64,000 bases of DNA, from positions 1,550,001 through 1,614,000 of the forward strand of contig CP139918.1 of NCBI GenBank assembly GCA_034423775.1, in the 5' to 3' direction. Below, piece after piece: positions 6,685 to 16,431 of this stretch. Source of the DNA: Alphaproteobacteria bacterium US3C007. Lineage in GTDB: Bacteria > Pseudomonadota > Alphaproteobacteria > Rhodobacterales > Rhodobacteraceae. The first letter of the stretch is position 1, and each line of letters starts with the position of its first letter. The notes beneath the pieces were generated by a model, which saw only the letters and a list, made by a program, of their open reading frames with translations, searched no databases and was not told the origin of the DNA. The translations under genes were made by a program, and so were the position numbers.

Positions 6685-7642
6685 CGCTGAGGCGCGAGGA
6701 TCCCAACGCTAAAAATTTTTCGCGCCGATGTTTGATCAAAGCGTTTCGATCTTTGCCGGCTAAATCTTTCAGAACTTTGGCAATCGTCGTCTTAACATTG
6801 GCAAGCGCGGCATCGGGATCACGATGCGCCCCGCCCATTGGCTCAGAGATGACGTGATCATTCACGCCCAGCTTGGTGAGATCTTGCGCCGTTAGACGCA
6901 AGGCTTCTGCCGCCTCGCGCATTTTTTCCGAGTCCTTCCAGAGGATTGAGGCGCAGCCTTCCGGGCTGATCACAGAATAAATCGAATGCTCTAGCATCGC
7001 CAAAGCATTGGCTGTGGCAAAGGCCACCGCGCCGCCCGATCCGCCTTCTCCGATCACCACGGAAATCACTGGAACGCCGATTTGCAAACATTTTTCCGTT
7101 GAGCGGGCGATGGCTTCAGATTGTCCGCGCTCTTCGGCGCCTTTGCCAGGATAGGCCCCCGGAGTGTCGATCAAGGTGATCACCGGCAGATTAAACTTAT
7201 CAGCCATATCCATCAGCCGGATCGCTTTGCGATATCCCTCTGGGCGTGCCATGCCGAAATTACGCGCGATCCTGCTTTTCGTATCATTGCCTTTCTCATG
7301 GCCGATCACCACCACAGGCATGTCTTCAAACCGCGCCAAACCTCCCATCACGGCATGATCATCGGCAAAATTCCGATCGCCGGCCAAAGGCGTGAACTCG
7401 CTGAACAAGGCCTTGATGTAATCTTTACAATGGGGCCGCTCCGGATGCCGGGCCACTTGACATTTGCGCCAGGGGGTTAGGCTTTTATATAGATCTTTCA
7501 ACAAGGCTTCGGCCTTGGCATCAAGCGCTTGGGCTTCGTCTTCTATATCCATTTCCTCATTTTGGCGCGCCAATGCGCGCAATTCTTCCGCTTTGCCTTC
7601 AATTTCTGCCAAAGGTTTTTCAAATTCGAGGTAATGGGTCAT
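6680..7642 (-). CDS. accA: Acetyl-CoA carboxylase carboxyltransferase subunit alpha
   Basis: 320 residues, the normal AccA length. AccA with AccD transfers the carboxyl group from carboxybiotin to acetyl-CoA, giving malonyl-CoA for fatty acid synthesis. The N-terminal coiled helix ([20 protein letters not shown]) and the crotonase-fold core with the conserved [16 protein letters not shown] segment and GEGGSGGA oxyanion/CoA loop are all present. As is usual in Alphaproteobacteria it is separated from accD and accBC. It is preceded by 191 bp without a gene and ends in the tandem repeat. Confidence 0.97.
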   Translation of the reverse strand: MTHYLEFEKPLAEIEGKAEELRALARQNEEMDIEDEAQALDAKAEALLKDLYKSLTPWRKCQVARHPERPHCKDYIKALFSEFTPLAGDRNFADDHAVMGGLARFEDMPVVVIGHEKGNDTKSRIARNFGMARPEGYRKAIRLMDMADKFNLPVITLIDTPGAYPGKGAEERGQSEAIARSTEKCLQIGVPVISVVIGEGGSGGAVAFATANALAMLEHSIYSVISPEGCASILWKDSEKMREAAEALRLTAQDLTKLGVNDHVISEPMGGAHRDPDAALANVKTTIAKVLKDLAGKDRNALIKHRREKFLALGSSRLSA

Positions 7643-7833
7643 TCAGCTCTCCTAAAGCCGCGCAGGTACGTCGCGCGCCAAAAGCAATCAATCAGACAGC
7701 CCAGACCCGCTGCGTTGAGCTTTAGCATTCTCCTGCGCTAAGTTTCAAGCATTTGCGTGCTCTCAGCGCGGCCGCGCCGAAGCGGGCATATGCACGGCAC
7801 AATGGCTTTAAACTGTGGTCTTAAACTGTGGCT

Positions 7834-8793
7834 TTAAAACGCGGCGATCATTTCGGCTTGGTGCACGATGACCTCGGCTTGCTTGATCGACGCGATATCT
7901 ACCAACCGGCCTTTATAAACCGTTGCCCCTTCGCCATTGGATTTGGCAATTTGCATAGCGTCTAATATGGCGCGGGCTTCCCTGACATCGTCTTCGGACG
8001 GGGTAAATACCTGATTGGCTAAGGCAATTTGTTTGGGATGGATCGCCCATTTTCCAACCATGCCTAAAGTGGCAGAGCGTTTGGCTTGCGCAATGAAACC
8101 GGCATCATCGGAAAAATCTCCAAACGGCCCGTCGACGGGCAAGATCCCATGCATGCGGCAGGCCGCAACGATTGCGGATTGGGCCCAATGCCAAGGGTCT
8201 GACCAATAGCGTTGATCCTGATGCTGCATGTAATAATTTTCTTGTGTGCCCCCAATGCCAGTTGTGGCCATCCCCATCGAGGCTGCAAAATCTGCGGCGC
8301 CAAGCGACATGGCTTGCAACCGCGGGCTGGCAGCGGCAATTTCTTTTACATTTGAAATCCCCGCAGCGCTTTCGATTATCACCTCAAAGGCGATTGGCTT
8401 TTCGCGGCCCCGCGCCGTTTCAATCGCGCTGACCAAAGCATCAACGGCATAAATATCAGCGCCATTCCCAACTTTTGGGATCATAATCTGGTCAAGCCGC
8501 GGTCCGGCTTGTTCCAACAGATCCACCACGTCGCGATACCAATAGGGCGTATCAAGGCCGTTGATCCGCACAGATAGAGTTTTTTGTCCCCAGTCCACGT
8601 TAGCAAGAGCGTCTATGACATTGGTGCGCGCGCTGTCTTTATCCGAGGGCGCAACTGAATCTTCCAAATCAAGGTTGATCACATCTGCCGCGCTGCTGGC
8701 CATTTTTGGAAACAGCGCCGGGCGCGAGCCTGGGCCAAAAAGCTGGCATCGATTGGGGCGGGCTACGGGGGCCGGTTGCAAACGAAATGACAT
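7834..8793 (-). CDS. mcl1: L-malyl-CoA/beta-methylmalyl-CoA lyase
   Basis: 319 residues of the HpcH/HpaI-CitE superfamily. It matches the Rhodobacter Mcl1 type, which cleaves malyl-CoA to acetyl-CoA plus glyoxylate and beta-methylmalyl-CoA to propionyl-CoA plus glyoxylate in the ethylmalonyl-CoA pathway. Visible landmarks: FGPGSRPALFPKMASSAAD at the N-terminus, INLDLEDSVAPSDK with the acidic metal ligands, FEVIIESAAGISN (catalytic-site glutamate) and LGAADFAASMG (aspartate). The gene is monocistronic with a 234-bp divergent promoter region shared with the dipeptide epimerase operon. A second glyoxylate-consuming route, glycine cleavage, is encoded 3 kb away. Confidence 0.92.
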   Translation of the reverse strand: MSFRLQPAPVARPNRCQLFGPGSRPALFPKMASSAADVINLDLEDSVAPSDKDSARTNVIDALANVDWGQKTLSVRINGLDTPYWYRDVVDLLEQAGPRLDQIMIPKVGNGADIYAVDALVSAIETARGREKPIAFEVIIESAAGISNVKEIAAASPRLQAMSLGAADFAASMGMATTGIGGTQENYYMQHQDQRYWSDPWHWAQSAIVAACRMHGILPVDGPFGDFSDDAGFIAQAKRSATLGMVGKWAIHPKQIALANQVFTPSEDDVREARAILDAMQIAKSNGEGATVYKGRLVDIASIKQAEVIVHQAEMIAAF

Positions 8794-9027
8794 GATATGA
8801 ACCTCACAGAAAGTAATGATATTTCAAATTACACGCCGTATTGGTTATTTTGTTACTTTTTAAATTGCAAGCTTATTTTGCAGATGCAGCATAATGGGAA
8901 TGATCGCGGTGGAATGCGGTTCCATTTTTTTATTTATATGGCTTAAATATGGGTTCAGAACTGCATCCTGGCTGGCAAAAGCGGGCGAAATTTTTTATTC
9001 TTTGGGCGCGCGATAGGGGGCGCATCA

Positions 9028-9996
9028 ATGCAGGTGATGACAGCGCATCAAGACCGGTTTCCTTTGTCGCGGGTGTTTCGTATCGCCCGTGGGCAACGAG
9101 ACAGCGCGCAGGTGATCACGGTAAATGTTGAGAAGAATGGCGTATCGGGGCGCGGTGAAGGCCTGCCTTATGCACGATATGGCGAAACGCCGGCCTCGGT
9201 TCTGGCACAGATCCGCGCATTGCCCAACGATATAGCGCTTGAAGGCTTATCGCAGGCCTTGCCCCCCGGCGCCGCGCGCAATGCGGTGGAATGCGCGCTT
9301 TGGGATCTGCAGGCCAAACAGCGAGGCTGCCGGGTTTGGGATTTGCTAGGCATAGCGGCGCCACAACCGGTGATTTCGGCGCTGACTATTTCGCTTGATA
9401 CGCCAGACGCCATGTTTCAACAGGCGCTGAAACATGCCCATCACCCGGTGTTGAAAATCAAACTGGGCGCTGAAACGGATCTGCCCCGCCTGCAGGCTGT
9501 GCGCAAGGCCGCGCCGCAATCCGATATTATCATTGATGCTAATGAAGGCTGGAGCGCAGACGGCTATCTGGCTTTGCTGCCGGATTTACAGGCTGCGAAG
9601 GTGCAATTGATCGAACAGCCTTTGCCTGCAGGCGATGATGACGCTTTGCGCAATTTGCCGCGCCCGATTGCCCTTTGTGCAGATGAAACCTGCCATGACC
9701 GGCGCAGCCTTGCGGCATTGAAAGGCAAATATGACATGGTGAATATCAAACTGGATAAAACCGGGGGGCTGCAAGAAGCCTTGGCGTTGCGCGCGGCGGC
9801 GCAAAAACAAGGGTTTGGCATCATGATCGGCTGCATGGTTTCAAGCTCATTGGCAATTGCTCCTGCGACTTTGTTGACCCAAGGCGCGGATATGATTGAT
9901 CTTGACGGGTCTTTGTTTTTGGCAGAAGACCGACAAAATGCTTTAATTTATGATGAAAAAGGCCTGCATCCCCCGCAAGCTGATCTTTGGGGATAA
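9028..9996 (+). CDS. L-Ala-D/L-Glu (dipeptide) epimerase, enolase superfamily
   Basis: 322 residues. The N-terminal capping domain is followed by the TIM-barrel with the epimerase set: LKIKLGAE (the KxK acid/base lysine), IIDANEGW (first metal ligand), LIEQPLP (second), ALCADET (third), and VNIKLDKTGG with the other catalytic lysine. This arrangement is that of the muconate-lactonizing subgroup acting on L-Ala-D/L-Glu, a muropeptide breakdown step. It is followed 18 bp later by a D-amino-acid aminotransferase, which supports a role in recycling peptidoglycan peptides. An ATG 9 bp downstream is an alternative start. Confidence 0.85.
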   Translation: MQVMTAHQDRFPLSRVFRIARGQRDSAQVITVNVEKNGVSGRGEGLPYARYGETPASVLAQIRALPNDIALEGLSQALPPGAARNAVECALWDLQAKQRGCRVWDLLGIAAPQPVISALTISLDTPDAMFQQALKHAHHPVLKIKLGAETDLPRLQAVRKAAPQSDIIIDANEGWSADGYLALLPDLQAAKVQLIEQPLPAGDDDALRNLPRPIALCADETCHDRRSLAALKGKYDMVNIKLDKTGGLQEALALRAAAQKQGFGIMIGCMVSSSLAIAPATLLTQGADMIDLDGSLFLAEDRQNALIYDEKGLHPPQADLWG

Positions 9997-10014
9997 CCCG
10001 AAAAGGAGAGTAAG

Positions 10015-10878
10015 ATGAACCGGATTGTTTATGTGAATGGGGCTTATATGCCCGAACAAGAGGCAACCGTGTCAATCTTCGATCGGGGCTTTTTAATGGC
10101 GGATGGTGTTTATGAGGTGACCTCGGTCTTACAGGGTAAATTGATCGATTTTGAAGGCCATGCGCAACGGCTTAAACGCTCATTAGATGCGCTGGATATG
10201 GCAATGCCAATGCCGATTGATGAGTTGCTTGGCGTGCATCGTGAATTGGTTGCGCGCAACGGGATCGAAGAAGGGATGATTTACTTGCAGGTAACGCGGG
10301 GTTCGGCGGGCGATCGCGATTTTGCCTTTCCTGATCCAGAAGAAACACCCGTGACCTTGGTAATGTTCACGCAAAACAAACCAGGCCTTGCCGATAGTCC
10401 TGCGGCAAAAACCGGAATTAAAGTGATCAGCATCGATGATATTCGCTGGGGCCGCCGCGATATCAAAACGGTGCAATTGCTATACCCGTCAATGGGAAAA
10501 ATGATGGCGAAAAAAGCGGGTGCTGATGATGCATGGATGGTTCAAGACGGTTTCGTTACTGAAGGCACCAGCAACAACGCCTATATCGTGAAAAATGGTC
10601 AGATCATCACGCGGGCGCTGTCAAATGATATTTTGCACGGCATCACACGCAGCGCTGTTTTGCGCTTTGCCGAAGAAGCGCAAATGGAGCTGGTGGAGCG
10701 TAATTTTACCATCGATGAGGCGCAAAGCGCGGATGAGGCTTTTGTAACCTCGGCCAGTACTTTTGTGATGCCCGTGGTTGAAATCGATGGGCAAACGCTG
10801 GGCGCGGGCATGCCCGGACCAATCGCGGCGCGGCTGCGTGAGATTTATTTGGAAGAAAGCCTCAAACAGGCGATTTAG
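10015..10878 (+). CDS. dat: D-amino-acid (D-alanine) aminotransferase, class IV
   Basis: 287 residues, the normal size of PLP-dependent class IV aminotransferases. The sequence opens VYVNGAYMPEQEATVSIFDRGF with the usual DRGF motif, has the PLP-lysine region DIKTVQLLYPSMGKMMAKK, and the cofactor-phosphate segment EGTSNNAY. These features fit D-amino-acid aminotransferases, which move amino groups between D-alanine, D-glutamate and keto acids, rather than branched-chain BCAT. A strong AAAGGAG site precedes the ATG. Likely one operon with the upstream dipeptide epimerase; together they can degrade or rebuild D-amino acids from cell-wall peptides. Confidence 0.88.
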   Translation: MNRIVYVNGAYMPEQEATVSIFDRGFLMADGVYEVTSVLQGKLIDFEGHAQRLKRSLDALDMAMPMPIDELLGVHRELVARNGIEEGMIYLQVTRGSAGDRDFAFPDPEETPVTLVMFTQNKPGLADSPAAKTGIKVISIDDIRWGRRDIKTVQLLYPSMGKMMAKKAGADDAWMVQDGFVTEGTSNNAYIVKNGQIITRALSNDILHGITRSAVLRFAEEAQMELVERNFTIDEAQSADEAFVTSASTFVMPVVEIDGQTLGAGMPGPIAARLREIYLEESLKQAI

Positions 10879-10919
10879 CGCAGCTCAGCGCGCGCTGCGC
10901 TCAAAAACAGGTGTGCAAG

Positions 10920-11483
10920 CTAAAGAAGGGTCAGCTGAAAGCTGTGTAGCAGAGCGGTGATCGCCGAATTTTCAGCTGCGCTGATGTGCTGATGCCGGGG
11001 ATAAAGCGGCGCGGCGCGATCATCCAAAACGGCGCAATTCCAATCTGTGCTTGCCATAAAACGTTTGGCTCCATCCAGACCGAAAACAGTCAAATAGCCC
11101 TGTAAAACAACATCGAGATAGCTGCGCAGGATCGGTACGGTGCAGGGGCGGGTGGGGGATGTGATTGGGGGCACGGCATAAACCGCGCAGGCGCTCTCAT
11201 GGGCTGCGTGGTCGCCCTTATAGATCGCGGCGAGAGAGCTTAAACGATCATAACCCGCTTCTCTGGCATCCAAACCGGGCCATTGCTGCGGCTCGACGCG
11301 TGCCAATAAGCCGTCAATAATATCGCCCTCGCTGCGGCGAATGCTTAAAAATGCGTGATCTGTTGCTTCTATTTGGCACCAATATCGCCGCCATCCGCTG
11401 AGCCTCGCGGGGTTTGGAGCAAGAAAATCATGCGTCGATGCGTTTACCAGGCTGCCATATCCAAAAACACAATCTTGTATCAT
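10920..11483 (-). CDS. Gamma-glutamylcyclotransferase-like (AIG2/GGCT fold) protein
   Basis: 187 residues beginning MIQDCVFGYGSLVNASTHDF. The YGSL motif is the substrate-binding loop of the gamma-glutamylcyclotransferase fold, and the following ARLSGWRRYW segment and acidic DGLLARVEP region agree with that fold. Members cyclise gamma-glutamyl amines or glutathione to 5-oxoproline; the substrate here cannot be told from sequence. The gene converges on the D-amino-acid aminotransferase gene and is divergent from the gcv operon with its riboswitch in between. Confidence 0.75.
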   Translation of the reverse strand: MIQDCVFGYGSLVNASTHDFLAPNPARLSGWRRYWCQIEATDHAFLSIRRSEGDIIDGLLARVEPQQWPGLDAREAGYDRLSSLAAIYKGDHAAHESACAVYAVPPITSPTRPCTVPILRSYLDVVLQGYLTVFGLDGAKRFMASTDWNCAVLDDRAAPLYPRHQHISAAENSAITALLHSFQLTLL

Positions 11484-11589
11484 GCGCGTACCTTTGCCAT
11501 TTGCGGTTGCAAGTTTAAAATCCGTTTAGATCTGGCCGCGCGTGTGAAGTAAATGCTTGTTCTGTCACCGTAGCTGGATTATGGTATGT

Positions 11590-11755
11590 TCATCAGAACG
11601 GGAGAACTGGATAAACCAGTGCCGAAGGAGCAACCGCCCCCGGAAACTCTCAGGCAGCAGGACCGCTCTGAACAACAGAACTCTGGAGAGAGATGCGCAA
11701 GCATCGGCCGAAGGGATAGCGATCTCAGGCAAAAGGACAGAGGGGGCATCATGGT
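11590..11755 (+). promoter_or_regulatory. Tandem glycine riboswitch
   Basis: Two glycine aptamers in series. The first (about 11597-11675) has the conserved GCCGAAGGAGCAA core and the GGAAACTCTCAGGCA...GGACCG half. The second (about 11680-11753) has GGCCGAAGGGATAGC and ATCTCAGGCAAAAGGACAG. A short linker joins them. The element lies 80 bp upstream of gcvT and reads in the same direction, the standard place for glycine-activated expression of the glycine cleavage system. No obvious long terminator stem follows, so control may be at translation or through rho. Confidence 0.95.
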
Positions 11756-11827
11756 ATGGGCAGTTTTGCCTATGCGTCACAGGATGCCGGTCGTTTCAAC
11801 GCAGATGATATGCCGGTCAACACGTAG
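11756..11827 (+). CDS. Possible 23-residue leader ORF between riboswitch and gcvT
   Basis: ATG at 11756 opens a short frame (MGSFAYASQDAGRF and on, ending DMPVNT then TAG) that stops 9 bp before the gcvT start. Its amino acid composition looks protein-like, but there is no glycine run expected of a classic attenuator peptide (only two glycines) and the Shine-Dalgarno is the riboswitch's own GAGGGGG about 9 bp upstream. It may be a leader peptide or chance. Confidence 0.25.
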   Translation: MGSFAYASQDAGRFNADDMPVNT

Positions 11828-11836
11828 AAGGTTGCG

Positions 11837-12964
11837 ATGACCGAAGAATTACGGCGCACAGCGCTTTATGACTTACATGTCAGACACGGGGCCAAAATGG
11901 TGCCGTTCGCGGGCTATGAGATGCCCGTGCAATACCCGATGGGGGTGATGCAAGAACATCTTCATACGCGCGGCAAGGCCGGGCTTTTCGATGTCAGCCA
12001 TATGGGGCAGGTGATTTTGCGCGAATCAAGTTACGAGGCCACCGCTATGGCGTTGGAAAAACTGATCCCGATGGATGTGCTGGGCTTGCCTGTGGGGCGG
12101 CAGCGATACGGGCTGTTGACCAATGAGGAAGGTGGTCTGCGCGATGATTTGATGTTCGCGAATCGCGAGGATCACATTTACATGGTGGTCAATGCGGGCT
12201 GCAAAGAGGCCGATATTGCCTATATGCGCCAGCATCTTGAGCCGGAGGTCACGCTTAAAGAATTATCCAACCGGGCTTTGCTTGCCTTGCAGGGCCCGTT
12301 GGCGCAGGCGGTTTTGGCCGAGCATCACCCTGCTTTTGCGTTGATGGCTTTTATGGATGTGGCAACCTTGCCCTTGGCGGGCGCTGAATGCTGGGTATCG
12401 CGCTCTGGCTATACCGGTGAGGATGGGTTTGAAATTTCTGTGCCAGAAAGCGCGGTTCACGATGTGGCAAATGCGCTGTTGGACAATCGCGATGTTGCGC
12501 TGATCGGTCTTGGCGCACGCGACTCGCTGCGCCTTGAAGCCGGGCTTTGTTTATACGGGCAAGATATCGATGCACAAACCAGTCCGGTTGAGGCGTCGTT
12601 GGGCTGGGCGGTTCAAAAGGTCCGCCGCTCTGGCGGTGCCCGCGCGGGCGGTTTTCCAGGCGCAGCGCGTATTTTGGCCGAATTTCCACAGGCCATCGTG
12701 CGCAAACGCGTGGGCTTGAAACCGCAGGGCCGGGCGCCGATGCGCCATGGCGTGGCGCTCTATGACAGCGCTGAAGGCGGCGCGGCGCTCGGCGAAATCA
12801 GCTCGGGCGGGTTTGCGCCAAGCCTCAATCACCCGGTGGCGATGGGCTATGTGCCCGTTACCCATGCCGCGGTTGGAACGCTTTTATACGGTGAGATGCG
12901 CGGCAAACGATTGCCGATTGAAGTTGTGGACCTGCCATTTGTGGCTGCCAATTTTAAACGATAA
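11837..12964 (+). CDS. gcvT: Glycine cleavage system T protein (aminomethyltransferase)
   Basis: 375 residues, full length. The T protein takes the aminomethyl group from lipoylated H protein, releases ammonia and passes the one-carbon unit to tetrahydrofolate as 5,10-methylene-THF. The N-terminal LYDLHVRHGAKMVPFAGYEM and the VSHMGQ segment are typical, as are SRSGYTGEDGFEI (folate site) and the RDSLRLEAGLCLYG motif. First gene of gcvT-gcvH-gcvP, with 19 bp to gcvH, controlled by the glycine riboswitch upstream. Confidence 0.97.
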   Translation: MTEELRRTALYDLHVRHGAKMVPFAGYEMPVQYPMGVMQEHLHTRGKAGLFDVSHMGQVILRESSYEATAMALEKLIPMDVLGLPVGRQRYGLLTNEEGGLRDDLMFANREDHIYMVVNAGCKEADIAYMRQHLEPEVTLKELSNRALLALQGPLAQAVLAEHHPAFALMAFMDVATLPLAGAECWVSRSGYTGEDGFEISVPESAVHDVANALLDNRDVALIGLGARDSLRLEAGLCLYGQDIDAQTSPVEASLGWAVQKVRRSGGARAGGFPGAARILAEFPQAIVRKRVGLKPQGRAPMRHGVALYDSAEGGAALGEISSGGFAPSLNHPVAMGYVPVTHAAVGTLLYGEMRGKRLPIEVVDLPFVAANFKR

Positions 12965-12983
12965 AAACTGAGGAGAGATAACG

Positions 12984-13343
12984 ATGAAATTTACCGAAGA
13001 GCATGAATGGCTGCGCGTTGAAGATGATGTGGTGGTGGTTGGCATCACCGAGCATGCCAGCACGCAATTGGGCGATGTGGTGTTTGTTGAGCTTCCCGAA
13101 GAAGGCACCACCGTTTCAAAGGATGATGAAGTGGTGGTGATTGAAAGCGTAAAAGCTGCTTCTGATATCCTATCTCCGCTGGATGGCGAGATTGTCGAGG
13201 TGAACCAAGCCCTGATGGATGAACCATCGATGGTGAATGATGATCCATTGGGCGCCGCTTGGTTTTTCAAAGTCAAAGCGGATAATCCCAGCCAAATGGA
13301 TGAATATATGGATGAGGCCGCGTATAATAAGCTGATCGGCTGA
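12984..13343 (+). CDS. gcvH: Glycine cleavage system H protein (lipoyl carrier)
   Basis: 119 residues. The lipoylated lysine is K57 in [10 protein letters not shown], with the usual sandwich-fold glycine HEWLRVEDD...GITEHA at the N-terminus. The H protein shuttles the aminomethyl arm among the P, T and L proteins. A strong AGGAGAG precedes its ATG. Second gene of the operon; the L protein (dihydrolipoamide dehydrogenase) is not encoded here and is presumably shared with the keto acid dehydrogenases. Confidence 0.97.
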   Translation: MKFTEEHEWLRVEDDVVVVGITEHASTQLGDVVFVELPEEGTTVSKDDEVVVIESVKAASDILSPLDGEIVEVNQALMDEPSMVNDDPLGAAWFFKVKADNPSQMDEYMDEAAYNKLIG

Positions 13344-13434
13344 GGTCTTGCGCGCGGTCTGCGCGCGATGAATTTTCGTGGTGCCTCACCTGTTTTGGCA
13401 CCGCTGCTGAAACCTATGAAAACTGGAGTGTCTC

Positions 13435-16284
13435 GTGCCTTTTACCCCAACTGACTACCTGCCTTATGACTTTGCAAATCGCCGCCATATTGGCCCATCG
13501 CCGCAGGAAATGCAGAACATGCTTGGGCTGCTTGGGTGCGATACGCTGGATGCGTTGATCGATGATACGCTGCCCAAATCGATCCGCCAAAGCCAGCCAC
13601 TTGATTTTGGCAAGGCCAAATCTGAGCGCGAGCTTTTGCATCACATGCGCTTGACCGCGTCAAAAAATAAAGTGCTTAGCAGCTTGATTGGGCAGGGCTA
13701 TTACGGCACCGTTACGCCGCCGGTGATCCAGCGGAATATTTTAGAAAATCCGGCATGGTATACGGCCTATACCCCCTATCAGCCAGAAATCAGCCAAGGC
13801 CGTTTGGAAGCATTGTTAAATTTTCAAACCATGGTCACCGATTTGACCGGGCTTGAAATTGCCAATGCCTCGCTGCTGGATGAAGCGACGGCTTGCGCGG
13901 AAGCGATGACAATGGCGCAACGCGTTGCCAAATCAAAAGTCAAAGCGTTTTTCGTGGATGAAAATTGCCATCCGCAAAATATAGCCGTGATGCAAACCCG
14001 GGCCAAACCTCTGGGGATTGAGGTGATTGTAGATGCGCCTGAACGTATGGTTGCGGATCAGGTATTTGGCGCGATTTTTCAATATCCGGGCACCTATGGG
14101 CATGTGCATGATTTCACGCAACCGATTGCTGATTTGCATGCGGCAAAAGCCATCGGAATAATCTGCGCAGATCCGCTGGCGTTGACGCTTTTGAAAGAGC
14201 CGGGCGCAATGGATGCCGATATCGCCGTTGGCAGCACGCAGCGCTTTGGCGTGCCGGTTGGCTATGGCGGGCCGCACGCGGCCTATATGGCCAGCAAAGA
14301 AGCTTATAAACGGGCCATGCCCGGGCGCATTGTGGGCGTATCGATCGACAGCCATGGGGGCAAAGCCTATCGCCTGTCTTTGCAAACCCGTGAGCAACAT
14401 ATCCGCCGCGAGAAAGCCACATCAAACGTCTGCACAGCGCAAGCGCTGTTGGCGGTGATGGCGTCCTTCTACGCGGTGTTTCATGGCCCTGAAGGCCTGA
14501 AAGCGATCGCGCAGCGGATCCATCGTAAAACCGTGCGGCTGGCCAAAGGCTTGGAAGCTGCGGGGTTCAAAGTAGAGCCGGAGGCGTTTTTTGACACGAT
14601 CACCGTAAATGTCGGGGTACTGCAAAAAACGGTGATGCAGGCCGCAGTGGCCGAAGGGGTTAATTTGCGCGCCGTGGGCACGGATAAAGTGGGCATCTCG
14701 CTGGATGAACGGACGCGCCGCGCCACCACTGAAGCGGTGTGGAGGGCCTTTGGAATCACCCATGCAGATGATGATTTAAGCCCCGATTATAGGGTGCCAG
14801 AAACCTTGCATCGACGCAGTAAATATTTGGAACATGATGTGTTTCATATGAATCGCGCGGAAACCGAGATGATGCGGTATATGCGCCGTTTGGCCGATCG
14901 TGATCTGGCGCTAGACCGGGCGATGATTCCCTTAGGCTCCTGCACGATGAAGCTGAATTCAGCGGCTGAAATGATGCCGGTAAGCTGGCGCGAATTCTCC
15001 TTGCTGCATCCGTTTGCGCCAAAAGACCAGGCGCTGGGCTATGAAGAAATGATTGCGGATCTATCGGATAAATTGTGCCAAATTACCGGCTATGATGCGA
15101 TTTCAATGCAGCCGAATTCAGGCGCGCAAGGGGAATATGCGGGTCTATTAACGATTGCAGAATATCACCGGTCGCGCGGTGAGGGGCATCGCAATATCTG
15201 CCTTATTCCAACCTCAGCGCATGGCACTAACCCGGCCAGCGCCCAAATGGTGGGCTGGACGGTTGTGCCGGTCGCCTCGGCTGAAAACGGCGATATTGAT
15301 GTTGCAGATTTTAGAGCCAAAGTGGAACAGCACAGCCAGGATTTGGCAGGTTGCATGATCACCTATCCCTCAACCCATGGCGTGTTTGAAGAAACCGTGC
15401 ATGAAGTCTGCGGGATCATTCATCAACATGGCGGCCAGGTCTATATCGATGGCGCGAATATGAACGCGATGGTTGGCCTGTCGCGCCCGGGGGATTTGGG
15501 CGGTGATGTTAGCCATCTCAATTTGCACAAAACCTTTTGTATTCCCCATGGCGGTGGCGGGCCGGGCATGGGCCCAATTGGCGTGAAAGCGCATTTAACG
15601 CCGCATCTACCTGGGCATCCAGAGGGCGAAGGCGAGGTGGGGCCGGTCTCTGCAGCACCATTCGGCTCGCCGTCATTGTTACCAATCAGCTGGGCCTATT
15701 GTTTGATGATGGGTGGCGAAGGCCTTACCCAAGCTACGCGGGTCGCGATCTTAAATGCCAATTACATCGCCAAACGGCTCGAAGGCGCGTTTGATGTTTT
15801 GTATAAAGGTCCAACGGGCCGTGTGGCGCATGAATGCATTTTAGATGTACGGCCCTTTGCCGATAGCGCTGATGTGAGCGTGGACGACATTGCCAAACGC
15901 CTGATCGATTGCGGATTTCACGCGCCAACGATGAGCTGGCCGGTTTCGGGCACGCTGATGGTTGAGCCGACGGAATCTGAAACAAAAGCCGAGCTGGATC
16001 GCTTTTGTGATGCGATGCTTGCGATCAGAAGCGAGATTGCCGAGATCGAGGCAGGCCGCATGGATCCGACGAATAACCCGCTGAAAAATGCACCGCATAC
16101 GTCGAATGATCTGATTGGCGATTGGGATCGCCCGTATAGCCGCGAGCAAGGCTGCTTCCCGCCCGGCGCGTTCCGCGTTGATAAATATTGGCCACCGGTG
16201 AACCGCGTCGATAATGTTTACGGGGATCGCAATCTGGTTTGCACCTGCCCGCCAATGTCAGATTATGCGCAAGCGGCAGAATAA
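13435..16284 (+). CDS. gcvP: Glycine dehydrogenase (decarboxylating), P protein
   Basis: 949 residues, the fused single-chain P protein. It decarboxylates glycine with PLP and loads the aminomethyl group on lipoyl-H. The PLP lysine is in [20 protein letters not shown] in the C-terminal half, and the N-terminal half has the [20 protein letters not shown] core of the inactive paralogous domain. Translation starts at GTG, which follows a weak CTGGAGTG site. Last gene of the operon, 91 bp after gcvH. In this organism it can turn glycine, including that made from malyl-CoA-derived glyoxylate, into one-carbon units. Confidence 0.97.
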   Translation: MPFTPTDYLPYDFANRRHIGPSPQEMQNMLGLLGCDTLDALIDDTLPKSIRQSQPLDFGKAKSERELLHHMRLTASKNKVLSSLIGQGYYGTVTPPVIQRNILENPAWYTAYTPYQPEISQGRLEALLNFQTMVTDLTGLEIANASLLDEATACAEAMTMAQRVAKSKVKAFFVDENCHPQNIAVMQTRAKPLGIEVIVDAPERMVADQVFGAIFQYPGTYGHVHDFTQPIADLHAAKAIGIICADPLALTLLKEPGAMDADIAVGSTQRFGVPVGYGGPHAAYMASKEAYKRAMPGRIVGVSIDSHGGKAYRLSLQTREQHIRREKATSNVCTAQALLAVMASFYAVFHGPEGLKAIAQRIHRKTVRLAKGLEAAGFKVEPEAFFDTITVNVGVLQKTVMQAAVAEGVNLRAVGTDKVGISLDERTRRATTEAVWRAFGITHADDDLSPDYRVPETLHRRSKYLEHDVFHMNRAETEMMRYMRRLADRDLALDRAMIPLGSCTMKLNSAAEMMPVSWREFSLLHPFAPKDQALGYEEMIADLSDKLCQITGYDAISMQPNSGAQGEYAGLLTIAEYHRSRGEGHRNICLIPTSAHGTNPASAQMVGWTVVPVASAENGDIDVADFRAKVEQHSQDLAGCMITYPSTHGVFEETVHEVCGIIHQHGGQVYIDGANMNAMVGLSRPGDLGGDVSHLNLHKTFCIPHGGGGPGMGPIGVKAHLTPHLPGHPEGEGEVGPVSAAPFGSPSLLPISWAYCLMMGGEGLTQATRVAILNANYIAKRLEGAFDVLYKGPTGRVAHECILDVRPFADSADVSVDDIAKRLIDCGFHAPTMSWPVSGTLMVEPTESETKAELDRFCDAMLAIRSEIAEIEAGRMDPTNNPLKNAPHTSNDLIGDWDRPYSREQGCFPPGAFRVDKYWPPVNRVDNVYGDRNLVCTCPPMSDYAQAAE

Positions 16285-16387
16285 GGCCTTGATTTTCTAA
16301 GCCCGCGCTTGGCGCCGCTGAACTGTTTGTTTGGCGGCGGCATCGAGTCTTATTTATGGTGGCGCAGTTAGAGACTTGAACCCTGAT

Positions 16388-16404
16388 TGGGAACGTGGTT
16401 TCCA
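16388..16404. promoter_or_regulatory. Possible operator upstream of xylB
   Basis: The 17-mer TGGGAACGTGGTTTCCA is an inverted repeat of 7-bp arms with one mismatch around GTG, lying 27 bp before the xylB start. The arms resemble LacI/ROK-type sugar-regulator operators. No such regulator is in the window, so the assignment rests on position and symmetry only. Confidence 0.35.
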
Positions 16405-16431
16405 TAAGCTGAGACTTATCTGGGGGCGCAG

